Shown in pieces: positions 6,139 through 13,684 of a stretch of DNA of 21,803 bases (position 1 is the stretch's first letter; every line of letters begins with the position of its first letter). The stretch is from a virus, in the IMG/VR virus record IMGVR_UViG_3300049595_000548, positions 1-21,803 of that record; one strand, given 5' to 3'. The notes below the pieces were generated by a model that saw only the letters and a program-made list of their open reading frames with translations, made no database searches and had not been told where the DNA came from. Position numbers and translations under genes: made by a program.

Positions 6139-6478
6139 TTAGCTTGTCCTGCTCAAAAGGATAACTTATATTATTTTTTTTACAATAAGTTTCTGCTAAT
6201 TTGTTAGCATTTTTGCCTGAAAAAAACTCAATATAAATATTTTTATTTCTAATCAAATATGCTTCACCATAAGGTTGATAAGCGGCATAAATACCGTTAC
6301 CGCCGCCACTTTCTTGGATTACTTCCCAAAAATCAACATCTTCTAATTTCATATCATTTTTTCCAAACCAAGCAATTGGGGTTGGTTCAAATCTTGTTAA
6401 TGGGTGTTGTTCTAACCAATTTTCGTCAAAGTGGATACCACCTTTGAAAATTTGCTCAGTAGTTCTAAAAATTGACAT
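6131..6478 (-). CDS. Short tail-region protein, paralogue of the next gene downstream
   Basis: A 115-residue protein of unknown function. Visible features are IFKGG (about 10-14), a proline/aromatic stretch (LTRFEPTPIAWFGKN), the block DMKLEDVDFWEVIQE shared with its neighbour, a Gly/Tyr loop (GGGNGIYAAYQPYGEAYLI) and a lysine-rich C-terminal helix. The ATG at 6478 has a strong AAGGAG site. It belongs to the operon-like run of tail-tip genes, four bases being shared pairwise or more between most members. The shared FKGG and EDVDxWEV motifs show that it and the following gene arose by duplication or entered as a pair. Confidence 0.75.
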   Translation of the reverse strand: MSIFRTTEQIFKGGIHFDENWLEQHPLTRFEPTPIAWFGKNDMKLEDVDFWEVIQESGGGNGIYAAYQPYGEAYLIRNKNIYIEFFSGKNANKLAETYCKKNNISYPFEQDKLSA

Positions 6479-6488
6479 TTAGAACTCC

Positions 6489-6839
6489 TTATGCGGTTAT
6501 TTCACAACCGTATGCATTAAATGTTAGGCTTGCGTTTCCAGCGTAGCAGGCAAGAATGTCTGCGCCGTCAAGAGTAATACCTAAAGTTAAAGCAATAGTG
6601 TCATTTGCTGGAATTGTTGCATCATAAGCAATGTAATGTTGATTGTTTACCGCTGTTCCATCTGGTCTAACTGCTAAACGATAAGTTGTTGAAGTTGCAC
6701 CACGGTTACAAACTGTCACAGTCGAAATAACAGATTGAGTTGCAGTTCCTGTTGCAGTTCCTGCTTGATAAATTGTTTCAGTTGCAGCCACCGCAGAGGC
6801 AGCAGCAATCTGTCCTAAAACTTTATATGTTGTTGGCAC
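6489..6839 (-). CDS. Small virion/tail protein, beta-rich
   Basis: A 116-residue protein of the type MPTTYKVLGQ...STVTVCNRGATSTTYRLAVRPDG...NQHYIAYDATIPANDTIALTLGITL...ASLTFNAYGCEI. I recognise this pattern from many aquatic and actinobacterial phages, where it lies among minor tail genes without known biochemical function. The sequence predicts a compact beta-sandwich. The start is GTG at 6839 directly after the upstream TAA (TAAGTG), with GGAG five bases before it, so the non-ATG start is well supported. It is probably a tail-tip or fibre-associated structural subunit. Confidence 0.75.
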   Translation of the reverse strand: MPTTYKVLGQIAAASAVAATETIYQAGTATGTATQSVISTVTVCNRGATSTTYRLAVRPDGTAVNNQHYIAYDATIPANDTIALTLGITLDGADILACYAGNASLTFNAYGCEITA

Positions 6840-7109
6840 TTATGCTCCCATTAAAAGAAAATTTGTTTCAAAACCGCTTGAACCGCCACCACCAGAGGTA
6901 AAAGCTACCCAAGCAACTCCATTATATGTGTATAGCGTGGAATCATCAGTTAGGTAAGCAAACATTCCTTGTGATGGGGTTGGAATTGCTGAGCTTCTTG
7001 CAGCAGTTCCAGCGAATACCATTATTGACTGGTCTTGCAAATAACCTTGAACTTGAGCAGCCGTTAAAATATCGCCTGCTGTAAACGTTTTTCTACCTAA
7101 ACCTGGCAT
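6840..7109 (-). CDS. Small minor tail protein
   Basis: An 89-residue protein with the recurrent phage pattern FTAGDILTAAQVQGYLQDQS, MVFAGTAARSSAIPTPSQGM and AYLTDDSTLYTYNGVAWVAF. The block 'AGd.LTA..v...l.dQsvm.Fa...aR..aiptP.eGm.ayl.D...l..YnG.aWv' occurs in tail fibre or tail-tip proteins, often as the head of longer fibres. Here it stands alone and ends in a GGGGSSG linker and a short tail, so it could be a trimmed adaptor for a receptor-binding protein. AAAGGA precedes its ATG. The 39-base gap upstream (7110-7148) contains only short weak inverted repeats (for example TAAGAT/ATCTTA) and no clear terminator. Confidence 0.75.
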   Translation of the reverse strand: MPGLGRKTFTAGDILTAAQVQGYLQDQSIMVFAGTAARSSAIPTPSQGMFAYLTDDSTLYTYNGVAWVAFTSGGGGSSGFETNFLLMGA

Positions 7110-7148
7110 TTAAATCCTTTCATCATCATAAGATGAGTTTATCTTAGT

Positions 7149-8372
7149 TTACCCAAGTCCATAAGCATTTAAAGCCCCAAAGACAGGGTCATCAAGAACA
7201 AACGGACTGAAATCCAAAGTATCAAGATTGAAAGTCACTTTATGAGTGAAGTTACCAACATTATGACTGATGCCAATAATGCGAGCATATTTTTCAATAG
7301 GAGCGCCAATATTATTAGGCGTAAATTTAATTTTTACAATGTCTGTTAATTCTAAAGCAAGTATTTGATTTTGTTGTCCAGTAGTTAGTTCTGCTAATTC
7401 TATTGAAATTGAATCAAATCTATATTCTGGGTTTGCATATTTTGCCAAAAGAGCATCAGCAATGTTTGCTACATCTAAATCAGAATTGTTGAGTAAGTTA
7501 TCTATTTCGTAAGTTGTGATTCCATAGAATGCTTGTGAAGTTAAATCATCAACAATTTGACTTGCTCCACCAAGTCTTGTTAAAGAAATTCTGTTATACA
7601 GAAGTTCAGAGCCGTAAACAACAGATAAATCGGTAAAATTAATTCCAGAATTATCGTCAGCAAAAGATACTGCACCTGTGCTACTTGGGCCAACTGAAGC
7701 ATCTTGAAAGTTTAAGTAACCATTCTTGCCAATAAATAAAGAACCTTGTTCACTTTGAGTAACTTGATTTAAATAATCTAAAACAATAGTTCCATTATCA
7801 ACAACATCTGCTTGCATTTGATATTGACCTATATCAATGTTTCTTTCAGTTAAAGACCAATCAACTTCAGGTCTAGAAAGAACAGCATTAACCCTATCTC
7901 CAGAGTTTTGAACAACTGCTGTGTGCGCAGTCATATTTTGTTGAGCTAAAAGTGAAAACTTGTCAGCAACTTCTGCTGTTGTTGTGTTATCCCCACTTGG
8001 GTTGTAGGCCAGATTCCAGTCTTGAACAATTCCTTGATAAACAGCAGAACCACCTGCAAATATCCTCAAACCACGTCTAGGTAAAAGTTGTTCAGAATAT
8101 GGGCTTGCAGTATTTAATGGGTCAAAAAGACGAGTTGTGTTATCAAAAGTTACAGAAGCTAAACCAGAGTTATATCTGTCCAACAAACGGCTTGAACCAC
8201 GATTAGTTGAGTAGCCAATAACGTATGGTGTTACATCAGCCCAAACTAAACCACCAAGAATTGCATCAGGTGAATCTAATACACCCAATGTTGGTGAATC
8301 TAAAGTAAAAAAAGGTTGTAAGCCTGCATTTGGGTCTATTTCAATTTCAATAGTTTTTGATGGCAGACTCAT
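7149..8372 (-). CDS. Minor tail protein (distal tail/baseplate hub-like)
   Basis: A 407-residue protein immediately downstream of the tape measure, where siphophages encode distal tail and hub proteins. Visible features are an N-terminal strand region (KTIEIEIDPNAG), VWADVTPYVIGYSTNRGSSRLLDRYNSGLASVTFDNTTRLFDPLN, which is characteristic of actinophage minor tail proteins, a RRGLRIFAGG...YQGIVQDWNL strand pair, and a C-terminal LTDIVKIKF...KYARIIGISHNV...HKVTFNLDT that resembles hub/gp27-like barrels. It probably forms the ring that joins the tube to the tip complex. The ATG directly follows the tape measure stop (TAAATG). The location and motifs are convincing; which of Dit or hub it corresponds to is less certain. 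Confidence 0.8.
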   Translation of the reverse strand: MSLPSKTIEIEIDPNAGLQPFFTLDSPTLGVLDSPDAILGGLVWADVTPYVIGYSTNRGSSRLLDRYNSGLASVTFDNTTRLFDPLNTASPYSEQLLPRRGLRIFAGGSAVYQGIVQDWNLAYNPSGDNTTTAEVADKFSLLAQQNMTAHTAVVQNSGDRVNAVLSRPEVDWSLTERNIDIGQYQMQADVVDNGTIVLDYLNQVTQSEQGSLFIGKNGYLNFQDASVGPSSTGAVSFADDNSGINFTDLSVVYGSELLYNRISLTRLGGASQIVDDLTSQAFYGITTYEIDNLLNNSDLDVANIADALLAKYANPEYRFDSISIELAELTTGQQNQILALELTDIVKIKFTPNNIGAPIEKYARIIGISHNVGNFTHKVTFNLDTLDFSPFVLDDPVFGALNAYGLG

Positions 8373-10724
8373 TTATGACCTAGCGAAAACTTGACCAGAT
8401 GAACGTTCGTATTTTTGGATGGCATCAACAATTTCTTTACCAACTTGTGCGCCAGAAGTGCCAACACCTGCATTAACAACTATGTTAAAAGTGCTACCCA
8501 TTTTTGCTGAATTAGCTCCAGATAAAGGTACTACCATTTCTGGTCCTGCCTCGCCAATTAAAGCACGCGTAGGTCCGAGCGCAATTCCCCCTTTAGCCAT
8601 TCTTAAAGTTTTATTTTGAATTGCAAAAGCCATAGCTTGATATCCGCCAGCAGCAGTTCCAAATTCTTTATTGATTGCAGAAGCCTTGGCAAATTGATTT
8701 GCAGTTAAAAGTTTTCCAGGTTGAACTTTGTTTCCTGTGTCAGTTTGTTTGTCTTTAACAATAGGTTCTGCACCACCAGTAGCACCAGCGCTTGAACCTG
8801 TGGTCAGTCCATCAACAATTAATTTAAGGTCTGCTCTAGCGCTTTCTAATGCTGCTTTGATACCAGCAACCATTGCCTCTGCTTGTTTAACACCAGCATC
8901 ATAAAAAGCAACAGCACCGAACTCCCCAACTTGGTCAGCAACAGTAAACACAGAATCAACAAGAGTATTTATTTGCTCAACAACTGTTGAACCGCCAATG
9001 ATGATGCTGTCAGCAATCTTTGAACCAGCCTCAAAACCTGCATCCAAAACTTGACGGATAGCACGTTCGTTTAAGCCAAGAACAACAAGTTGTTTAACTT
9101 TGTCAGCAAACGCAGTAGCTTGAGTTGCTTGGTCTGCAAGTCCTTTTAAGAAATCCTCAGATTCGGCTGCTTTACCAAAATTCAAAATGCCTGTGATTGT
9201 GCTTCCAATTGCGTTTTTGAAATCATTAAATTTGCCTTTAACATCCTCAAGAGCTGATTCGGCTTTGCGTAAAGAATCTTCAAGATTATCAACAATAACT
9301 TGAGCGGCTTTTTTAGCAGCATCTTTAGCCTTGTCCATAGCAGTAGAAGATTCGTTTAATCCTTGGTTCATTTCGTCAATGGCAGGAACAACTTGGTCAG
9401 CAACGTTCATACCTAAAGTGTCTGTTTGTGCTGCTAAAGCACCCATTGAGTTTTTGGCTTCAACTGCGCTGAAAGATAAGCGACCAAAAGCTACTTCTGA
9501 AATTTCACCGATTTCTTCAATGTCTACGCCGAAGAATTTTAAGCCTCTAATAACTTTGTTTATAGTTTGGATGAAAAAGTTTAATCCTTTGATTGCATAA
9601 TTTATTGCACCCTCAACGAATCCAATGAATGCGTTTCCTAGTTTTGCTATTCCTTGACGGAATGTGTCAGAGGTTTTCCAAGCCCTGATAACAACTATTG
9701 ATAAAGCAACAAGACCTGCGATTACTAAACCAACAGGGCTAAGTAAAAATGTAAGATTTAATATTCTGAAAACATCAATAAATGTTTTGATAGAGCCAAT
9801 CAACGTTCCAAAAATAAATAACAATGGTCCAACAGCGGCAACAAATAAACCTATCTTCAAAGCAACATCAATAACTTTTGGACTCAAATTAGTCATATAG
9901 TCAGCAAAACGCTGCACCAAAGGTACAACATCTGCTCTTAAAACATCAACCAATTGAAGAACAACTGGAAGAAGCGCTGTACCAATCTGGGCTTTAACGT
10001 TAGAAACTTCTGCTTGTAAAAATTTCATTTGATTAGCAAAACCTTGAGAGGTTCTTGCCACGTCACCTTGCTGTAATGCTGTGTCTTTCAAAATTAAAGC
10101 ATAAGCGGCCTGTGATTTTATAGCGATAGGTAAAGTTCCAGAAGTTGTTTTAATTAAACCAAGTCTTAATGCTTCTTCTTTTAGACGTGCATCAGTAAGA
10201 GCAACACCGAAACGTTTTAATGGTTCAGTTTCACCTGAAAGACCTGAACGTAAAGCAGTTAGTGCATCATCAATTGGAACGTTGTTAAAGGAAGCCATAT
10301 CTGCGGCAAGTTCAACAAGATTTTGTGACATCTCTTGTGCTTGCTTTGAACCAAGACCAAATGCTCTGAAAAGGTTTCCGTAGGTTCCAGCAGCTTCAAG
10401 TGCTTGTTGTTGTGAAATACCAAAAGCAGCACTTGTTGTTCTTGACCAATCTTGAACTGCTCTGGCGTTAGAACCGAAAACAGCATTAGTTTTAGAAATA
10501 GATTCTTGAAGTGTTGAACCTGCTTGAACAAGTTTGTATATACCAGCGCTTGCAACAGCCAAAGGAACTGTGACGTTTCTGGTGAGACTTGTTCCTACTG
10601 CTTTGAAACCCTCACCAACAGCAGCAAATTTACCTAAACTGGTTTTAGCTCTGTCAAATTCTCTTATTGCAGACTTGATTCCTTTGTCATCAAATTGCGT
10701 GAGAATCGGGACAATAATTGCCAT
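8373..10724 (-). CDS. Tail tape measure protein
   Basis: A 783-residue protein, the largest in the window, after the tail chaperone genes as in other siphophages. Residues about 60-240 show the phage tape measure pattern: AVFGSNARAVQDWS, FGISQQQALEAAGTYGNLF, LAADMASFNNVPIDDALTALRSGLSGETEPLKRFGVAL and GFANQMKFLQAEVSNVKAQIG. Two strongly hydrophobic stretches follow at about 290-315 and 320-348, then long heptad-like helices and a C-terminal segment with GGIALGPTRALIGEAGPEMVVPLS, also typical. It sets tail length and probably enters the host envelope during DNA delivery. At about 0.15 nm per residue, the expected tail length is near 117 nm (inference from the family rule). The ATG shares one base with the upstream stop (TAATG). 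Confidence 0.93.
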   Translation of the reverse strand: MAIIVPILTQFDDKGIKSAIREFDRAKTSLGKFAAVGEGFKAVGTSLTRNVTVPLAVASAGIYKLVQAGSTLQESISKTNAVFGSNARAVQDWSRTTSAAFGISQQQALEAAGTYGNLFRAFGLGSKQAQEMSQNLVELAADMASFNNVPIDDALTALRSGLSGETEPLKRFGVALTDARLKEEALRLGLIKTTSGTLPIAIKSQAAYALILKDTALQQGDVARTSQGFANQMKFLQAEVSNVKAQIGTALLPVVLQLVDVLRADVVPLVQRFADYMTNLSPKVIDVALKIGLFVAAVGPLLFIFGTLIGSIKTFIDVFRILNLTFLLSPVGLVIAGLVALSIVVIRAWKTSDTFRQGIAKLGNAFIGFVEGAINYAIKGLNFFIQTINKVIRGLKFFGVDIEEIGEISEVAFGRLSFSAVEAKNSMGALAAQTDTLGMNVADQVVPAIDEMNQGLNESSTAMDKAKDAAKKAAQVIVDNLEDSLRKAESALEDVKGKFNDFKNAIGSTITGILNFGKAAESEDFLKGLADQATQATAFADKVKQLVVLGLNERAIRQVLDAGFEAGSKIADSIIIGGSTVVEQINTLVDSVFTVADQVGEFGAVAFYDAGVKQAEAMVAGIKAALESARADLKLIVDGLTTGSSAGATGGAEPIVKDKQTDTGNKVQPGKLLTANQFAKASAINKEFGTAAGGYQAMAFAIQNKTLRMAKGGIALGPTRALIGEAGPEMVVPLSGANSAKMGSTFNIVVNAGVGTSGAQVGKEIVDAIQKYERSSGQVFARS

Positions 10725-11284
10725 TATTTAACCACCAATAAGTTTCTGTTTACTTTCGCTGATGCTTCTTGTAAAGAACGTTCAATACTATTATCAATCA
10801 AATTCTGATTTTTCAAAGCGGCAGGCCAAACAAAGCGAGATGCTCCGTGAATGTTATTTAAGTTACGAATCAATGCCGTGCCTTGACCACTCAATCTGTA
10901 ACCAGTTGGTCTACGAGCAGATGGTTTAGAACGACCAGAAGAACGACCAGTAGTTTTCTTTCTACCAGCCATATCAGCAATAGCCAAACCACGACCTTTA
11001 ACTACAACTTTTAATAAAGCTGTTGGTGTGTTACCTCTAGGTTTTTTTGTGCCTGTTTTGACTTCAGTTTTGTTATCAGATTTTCTAAAAGCAGTTGCCC
11101 CACTATGGGTAAAACCAGATAGGGGAACAGATTTAGGTAAAGCATTCTCAATACTTTTAGCAAAAGGTAAAGAAGCGTTTTTAATGTCGGAATTTAATTG
11201 TGTATACAAAGTTTTATCTAATGTTCTAAGTTCCATTAGAGTTTCTCTTAGACCACGAACTTCTGTTGAAAGCCCAATAGCCAC
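10724..11284 (-). CDS. HK97 gp10-like tail completion/minor structural protein candidate
   Basis: A 186-residue basic protein. The N-terminal helix (EVRGLRETLMELRTLDKTLYTQ) followed by FAKSIENALPKSVPLSGF, a Lys/Arg/Ser/Gly-rich middle and a C-terminal ASRFVWPAALKN then a long helix resemble HK97 gp10-type tail completion proteins, which usually have an N-terminal helix, a variable loop and a '..pfl.PAl' ending. That group normally sits before the tail terminator; here the gene lies after the chaperones and just before the tape measure, so the match is tentative. The start is GTG at 11284 with GAGG five bases upstream, just after the stop of the -1 frame chaperone extension. An alternative is a lineage-specific minor tail protein. 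Confidence 0.6.
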   Translation of the reverse strand: MAIGLSTEVRGLRETLMELRTLDKTLYTQLNSDIKNASLPFAKSIENALPKSVPLSGFTHSGATAFRKSDNKTEVKTGTKKPRGNTPTALLKVVVKGRGLAIADMAGRKKTTGRSSGRSKPSARRPTGYRLSGQGTALIRNLNNIHGASRFVWPAALKNQNLIDNSIERSLQEASAKVNRNLLVVK

Positions 11285-11286
11285 AA

Positions 11287-11693
11287 TTACCTCTTATTTT
11301 GTTCGGATGCTCTCCAACGCAAGTACATTCCTAATGTAAAAAGCATACGGTCAGACTCTTGTAAAAGCAAAGAGGGAGCAATCCCAGTTTCACAAGCCAA
11401 ATAAGCGATATACCAATGCTCAGAGTTTTCTCCGAGCGGCTTTATTTTGGGTCTGAGTCGCTTACACCAATTTCATCAACTTCATCTAACCAATTATCAA
11501 ACTCTTTTTTAGTTGCATTGGTTCTTTTCTCAGAATGCCAAGCAAGAAAAAGCAGGTCTGTAAGTTTGAACTCTGATTCGAGTTTTGCTACCGACCTGCT
11601 GTACTTTTCTTCAAACGCAACTAAGTCTCTTGCTGAACAAACTATTTCTTTAGAATTACCATCATTGTAATTCACGCGCAGGTTGATTTTCAT
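11287..11693 (-). CDS. Tail assembly chaperone GT, -1 frameshift product
   Basis: This is the long form of the chaperone, made when ribosomes slip back one base at CCCAAAA (11451-11445). The 83 residues of the short form then continue for 52 more in the -1 frame to a TAA at 11289-11287, giving 135 residues. The added part reads IKPLGENSEHWYIAYLACET then GIAPSLLLQESDRMLFTLGM and a short basic end. The block 'AYLA.ETGIaPs.Ll.e..rMl' is typical of the T-domain of lambda gpG/gpGT-type chaperones, in which the G part binds the tape measure and the T part recruits tube subunits. The extension has no ATG start of its own in a sensible place. Coding character, family likeness and the slip site all agree. 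Confidence 0.85.
11419..11436 (-). promoter_or_regulatory. Frameshift-stimulating hairpin
   Basis: On the minus strand, CTCGGAG (11436-11430) and CTCTGAG (11425-11419) form a 7-base-pair stem with one G-U pair and an AAAA loop. It starts eight bases after the slippery heptamer, close to the spacing usual for structures that pause ribosomes at -1 sites. Confidence 0.6.
11442..11693 (-). CDS. Tail assembly chaperone G (short form)
   Basis: An 83-residue acidic protein placed between tail tube and tape measure, the classical position of gpG. It has an N-terminal strand pair (MKINLRVNYNDGNSKEIVC), ARDLVAFEEKYSRSVAKLES and KLTDLLFLAWHSEKR, with TKKEFDNWLDEVDEI near the end. The 'D.vafE.kf..s......l....W.a....' motif is common in siphophage G-type chaperones. 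It keeps the tape measure soluble and helps tube assembly. AAAGGAAA precedes the ATG. The gene ends in CCA AAA TAA, where the slippery heptamer C CCA AAA allows synthesis of the longer form. Confidence 0.85.
   Translation of the reverse strand: MKINLRVNYNDGNSKEIVCSARDLVAFEEKYSRSVAKLESEFKLTDLLFLAWHSEKRTNATKKEFDNWLDEVDEIGVSDSDPK
11445..11451 (-). promoter_or_regulatory. Slippery heptamer for -1 ribosomal frameshift
   Basis: The minus-strand sequence C CCA AAA (11451-11445) fits the X XXY YYZ rule in the zero frame and stands immediately before the G stop codon. After slipping, both tRNAs re-pair on CCC and AAA, and the next codon is ATA (11445-11443). Confidence 0.8.
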
Positions 11694-11709
11694 TTGTTTC
11701 CTTTTTTAA

Positions 11710-12120
11710 TTACGCAGCAGTTCCGCGAACTACTGAGCCAGATACAGGCCAAGTAACAGAAAGTGTAGCAATATCGCCAACGCTTGATGCGAATGGTGAG
11801 TATTGGGTTACCAATGCTGTCATTGTGTAAGTTGGGTTTGTTGAAGTTACTGTTCCACTTGTAGGTTTGATTACAACTGTTGCAATTGAACCTAGTAATG
11901 GGTTAAGTGTTGCATCAACTGAACCTGCACCGAAATCTTGCATAAAGTTTAGTGTTAGTGATGCTTGTTTTAATCCACCGATTCTGGTTCTCCAAGTTGA
12001 ACCAAAAGCTGTGGTCTCTAAATCGTCAGCCTCTTGTGACAATTCAACTGAGTTAAGATTTACAGAGAAATCTGAACCGTTGATTTTGACATCATAGTCT
12101 GTTGCAGCAAATTTTGCCAT
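11710..12120 (-). CDS. Major tail protein (tail tube subunit)
   Basis: A 136-residue protein with the tail tube pattern of actinophages: AATDYDVKINGSDFS at the N-terminus, VELSQEADDLETTAFGSTWRTRIGGLKQASLTLNFMQDFGAGSVDATLNPLLG in the middle, and TALVTQYSPFASSVGDIATLSVTWPVSG at the end. The 'e.d.T.fG...r....gl....l.l.f..d......d..l' block is the hallmark. The sequence predicts almost entirely beta structure, as expected for a hexamer-forming tube. A TAGGAG site precedes its ATG by a usual distance. It stands between the terminator and the chaperone genes, and the absence of a sheath gene nearby supports a siphovirus tail. Confidence 0.9.
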   Translation of the reverse strand: MAKFAATDYDVKINGSDFSVNLNSVELSQEADDLETTAFGSTWRTRIGGLKQASLTLNFMQDFGAGSVDATLNPLLGSIATVVIKPTSGTVTSTNPTYTMTALVTQYSPFASSVGDIATLSVTWPVSGSVVRGTAA

Positions 12121-12132
12121 TTGTTATTACTC

Positions 12133-12540
12133 CTAGTCTGCGTAGCAAAGAACTGTAAACTCTGCTGTTAGATATGTTACCTCACCAACAGGTAGTTGGC
12201 CGTAGTTTCTCATCTCACTAACTCTTGTATCGAACACAACTCCACCAAGAGTTTTGTCACCCTCAATTGCTCGTTTGATGCTTGAAGTGCCTGTGCTTGA
12301 AACATAGGCATCAAGATTTGATTGCGCAGTTCTTTCATCTACCCTGCCAACAATGACAAGGACATTGAAAACATAAGTCTGCATTCCTCTTTTGAAAGTG
12401 TCGTCATAAGAAACACTTGATGGCATAACAACAGCAATAGGTGGATTTGGATTATCTGGCATAAAAGCTGAAGTTCTTAAACCTGCGATAGTTCCAAGTC
12501 TTGTTGCAAGCCCAGTTCTAATTGAGGATACGGATGCCAT
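12133..12540 (-). CDS. Tail terminator-like protein
   Basis: A 135-residue protein with SSIRTGLATRLGTIAGLRTSAFMPDNPNPPIAVVMPSSVSYDDTF, then MQTYVFNVLVIVGRVDERTAQSNLDAYVSSTG, and a last strand TYLTAEFTVLCYAD. Helix-then-strands with a central 'v.v.v...d...aq..ld' and a C-terminal '..y.a..f.v.v.' strand are typical of siphophage tail terminator/neck proteins, which stop tube growth and join the tail to the head. The position before the tube gene agrees. The ATG shares one base with the connector's stop (TAATG). Distinction from a head closure protein is by pattern only. Confidence 0.75.
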   Translation of the reverse strand: MASVSSIRTGLATRLGTIAGLRTSAFMPDNPNPPIAVVMPSSVSYDDTFKRGMQTYVFNVLVIVGRVDERTAQSNLDAYVSSTGTSSIKRAIEGDKTLGGVVFDTRVSEMRNYGQLPVGEVTYLTAEFTVLCYAD

Positions 12541-13145
12541 TAAATAAAGTTTCTCAATCTTCTGTAAGGCATTACAAGTTGTGCAACGTCTGGGTCAAGT
12601 TGTGATGAAACACGGATAGCACCAAGGTCACCAAAACCTGCAACACCTAAAGGACTGTCTAAACGTTTGTAAATTCTTGATGACTGGATAACGCAAGCCT
12701 GTTTAATTGCGATAGGTACAGATGGCCAACCATAAGTTCCTTGAACTTTGATTAACGCTTCTCCACCCTCAATAGGCCACAGGTAGTCGCCAACAGCACG
12801 GATTGTTGTAAAAGGCCAAGGAATGCCATCAAGAACACCATTCAAAGGTTCAAGTTGGTAATCATCAGTTCCCCAAGTGGTATCAAAAACACCATCAGCG
12901 TCTTGAGCTGTTGTGATTGTTACTGTTCCGTTTGCAAGGTCGTCTACTTCTACAACAAAATCATCTTGGGCAACAAAGTATCTTGTAGCAGTTCCAGATG
13001 AATAAAATTGGCGTGCGGCATAGCCGTCTATAAGTCTTGATGCAGATTCAATTGCCATCTCTAAAAGAGAATCGTCAATAGAATCTGTGATGCGTAAGGC
13101 TGCTTTCACTTCGCTGAGTGAGGCATAGCCGTTTGTTATAGCCAA
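12540..13145 (-). CDS. Head-tail connector (HK97 gp6-like adaptor)
   Basis: A 201-residue protein beginning YASLSEVKAALRITDSIDDSLLEMAIESASRLIDGYAARQFY, the classic N-terminal helical domain of gp6-like adaptor proteins. A beta-rich insertion (YFVAQDDFVVEVDDLANGTVTITT) and a final IKQACVIQSSRIYKRLDSPLG helix follow. The usual ending is '...DPDV..Ll.pyrr', seen here as LDPDVAQLVMPYRRL. It forms the ring below the portal. The start is TTG at 13145, five bases after AGGAG, with no better ATG upstream. It is separated from the capsid gene by the glycan cassette, whereas related phages usually have these genes next to each other. Confidence 0.88.
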   Translation of the reverse strand: MAITNGYASLSEVKAALRITDSIDDSLLEMAIESASRLIDGYAARQFYSSGTATRYFVAQDDFVVEVDDLANGTVTITTAQDADGVFDTTWGTDDYQLEPLNGVLDGIPWPFTTIRAVGDYLWPIEGGEALIKVQGTYGWPSVPIAIKQACVIQSSRIYKRLDSPLGVAGFGDLGAIRVSSQLDPDVAQLVMPYRRLRNFI

Positions 13146-13171
13146 AATAACTCCTAAGTCTTAGTCCTAGT

Positions 13172-13684
13172 TTAGACTACTGGCTGACCCCAATGACCTT
13201 TATATTTAATGAGAAAGTCGTTCTCTAAAACTAGGTTGTTACGACCAAATAATACTTCTTTTCTTTTAGACTTTGCATCAGTCAAATTATCAAAAGCCAC
13301 ACGAACATTCTTTGCAGTTTGAGCATATTTTTGAGTCCAAGACAATTCCAATTCAATAACCTCTTTTTTATCTTTAGGGTAAGGAATATCAATTTGTTCT
13401 AAAACCTTGCGCTCATAAATACCTAAATACATTCCATAAATACCAGGGTCAATACTAAAAGCAATAGAACCTTTCTCGTCTAACATCTCAAAAAGTCGGT
13501 CATCTTTAACCACAACAGAATCAGCCAAATACATAAAACGTTCAATATTTGTATTCTTCATAATCCAATTGAACTTACCTAGCTCAAAAGTGAAATCAGA
13601 TAAAACTAAAACAGGTCTTTTAATTGAAGCCAAACATTGTGCCAGCCAGTTCTCTCGCCCTGGGGTTGTACCAACAACAATCAT
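13172..13684 (-). CDS. Glycosyltransferase-like protein, small
   Basis: A 170-residue protein. It begins MIVVGTTPGRENWLAQCLASI, like the first beta-alpha unit of GT2-type enzymes, and continues RPVLVLSDFTFELGKFNWIM and IERFMYLADSVVVKDDRLFEML, where LADSVVV takes the place of a DxD-type segment. SIAFSIDPGIYGMYLGIYER and a C-terminal GRNNLVLENDFLIKYKGHWG match a family I remember from actinophages, often labelled glycosyltransferase. It is shorter than a full GT-A domain, so it may be a minimal transferase or a partner protein. Its ATG overlaps the cytidylyltransferase stop by four bases (ATGA), tying it to the cassette. Catalytic activity is not certain. Confidence 0.7.
   Translation of the reverse strand: MIVVGTTPGRENWLAQCLASIKRPVLVLSDFTFELGKFNWIMKNTNIERFMYLADSVVVKDDRLFEMLDEKGSIAFSIDPGIYGMYLGIYERKVLEQIDIPYPKDKKEVIELELSWTQKYAQTAKNVRVAFDNLTDAKSKRKEVLFGRNNLVLENDFLIKYKGHWGQPVV

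Noticed and set aside
4134-6478. Diversity-generating retroelement in the adhesin region
   Set aside because: No reverse transcriptase gene or template/variable repeat pair was seen in the window; the duplication of genes is a simpler explanation.
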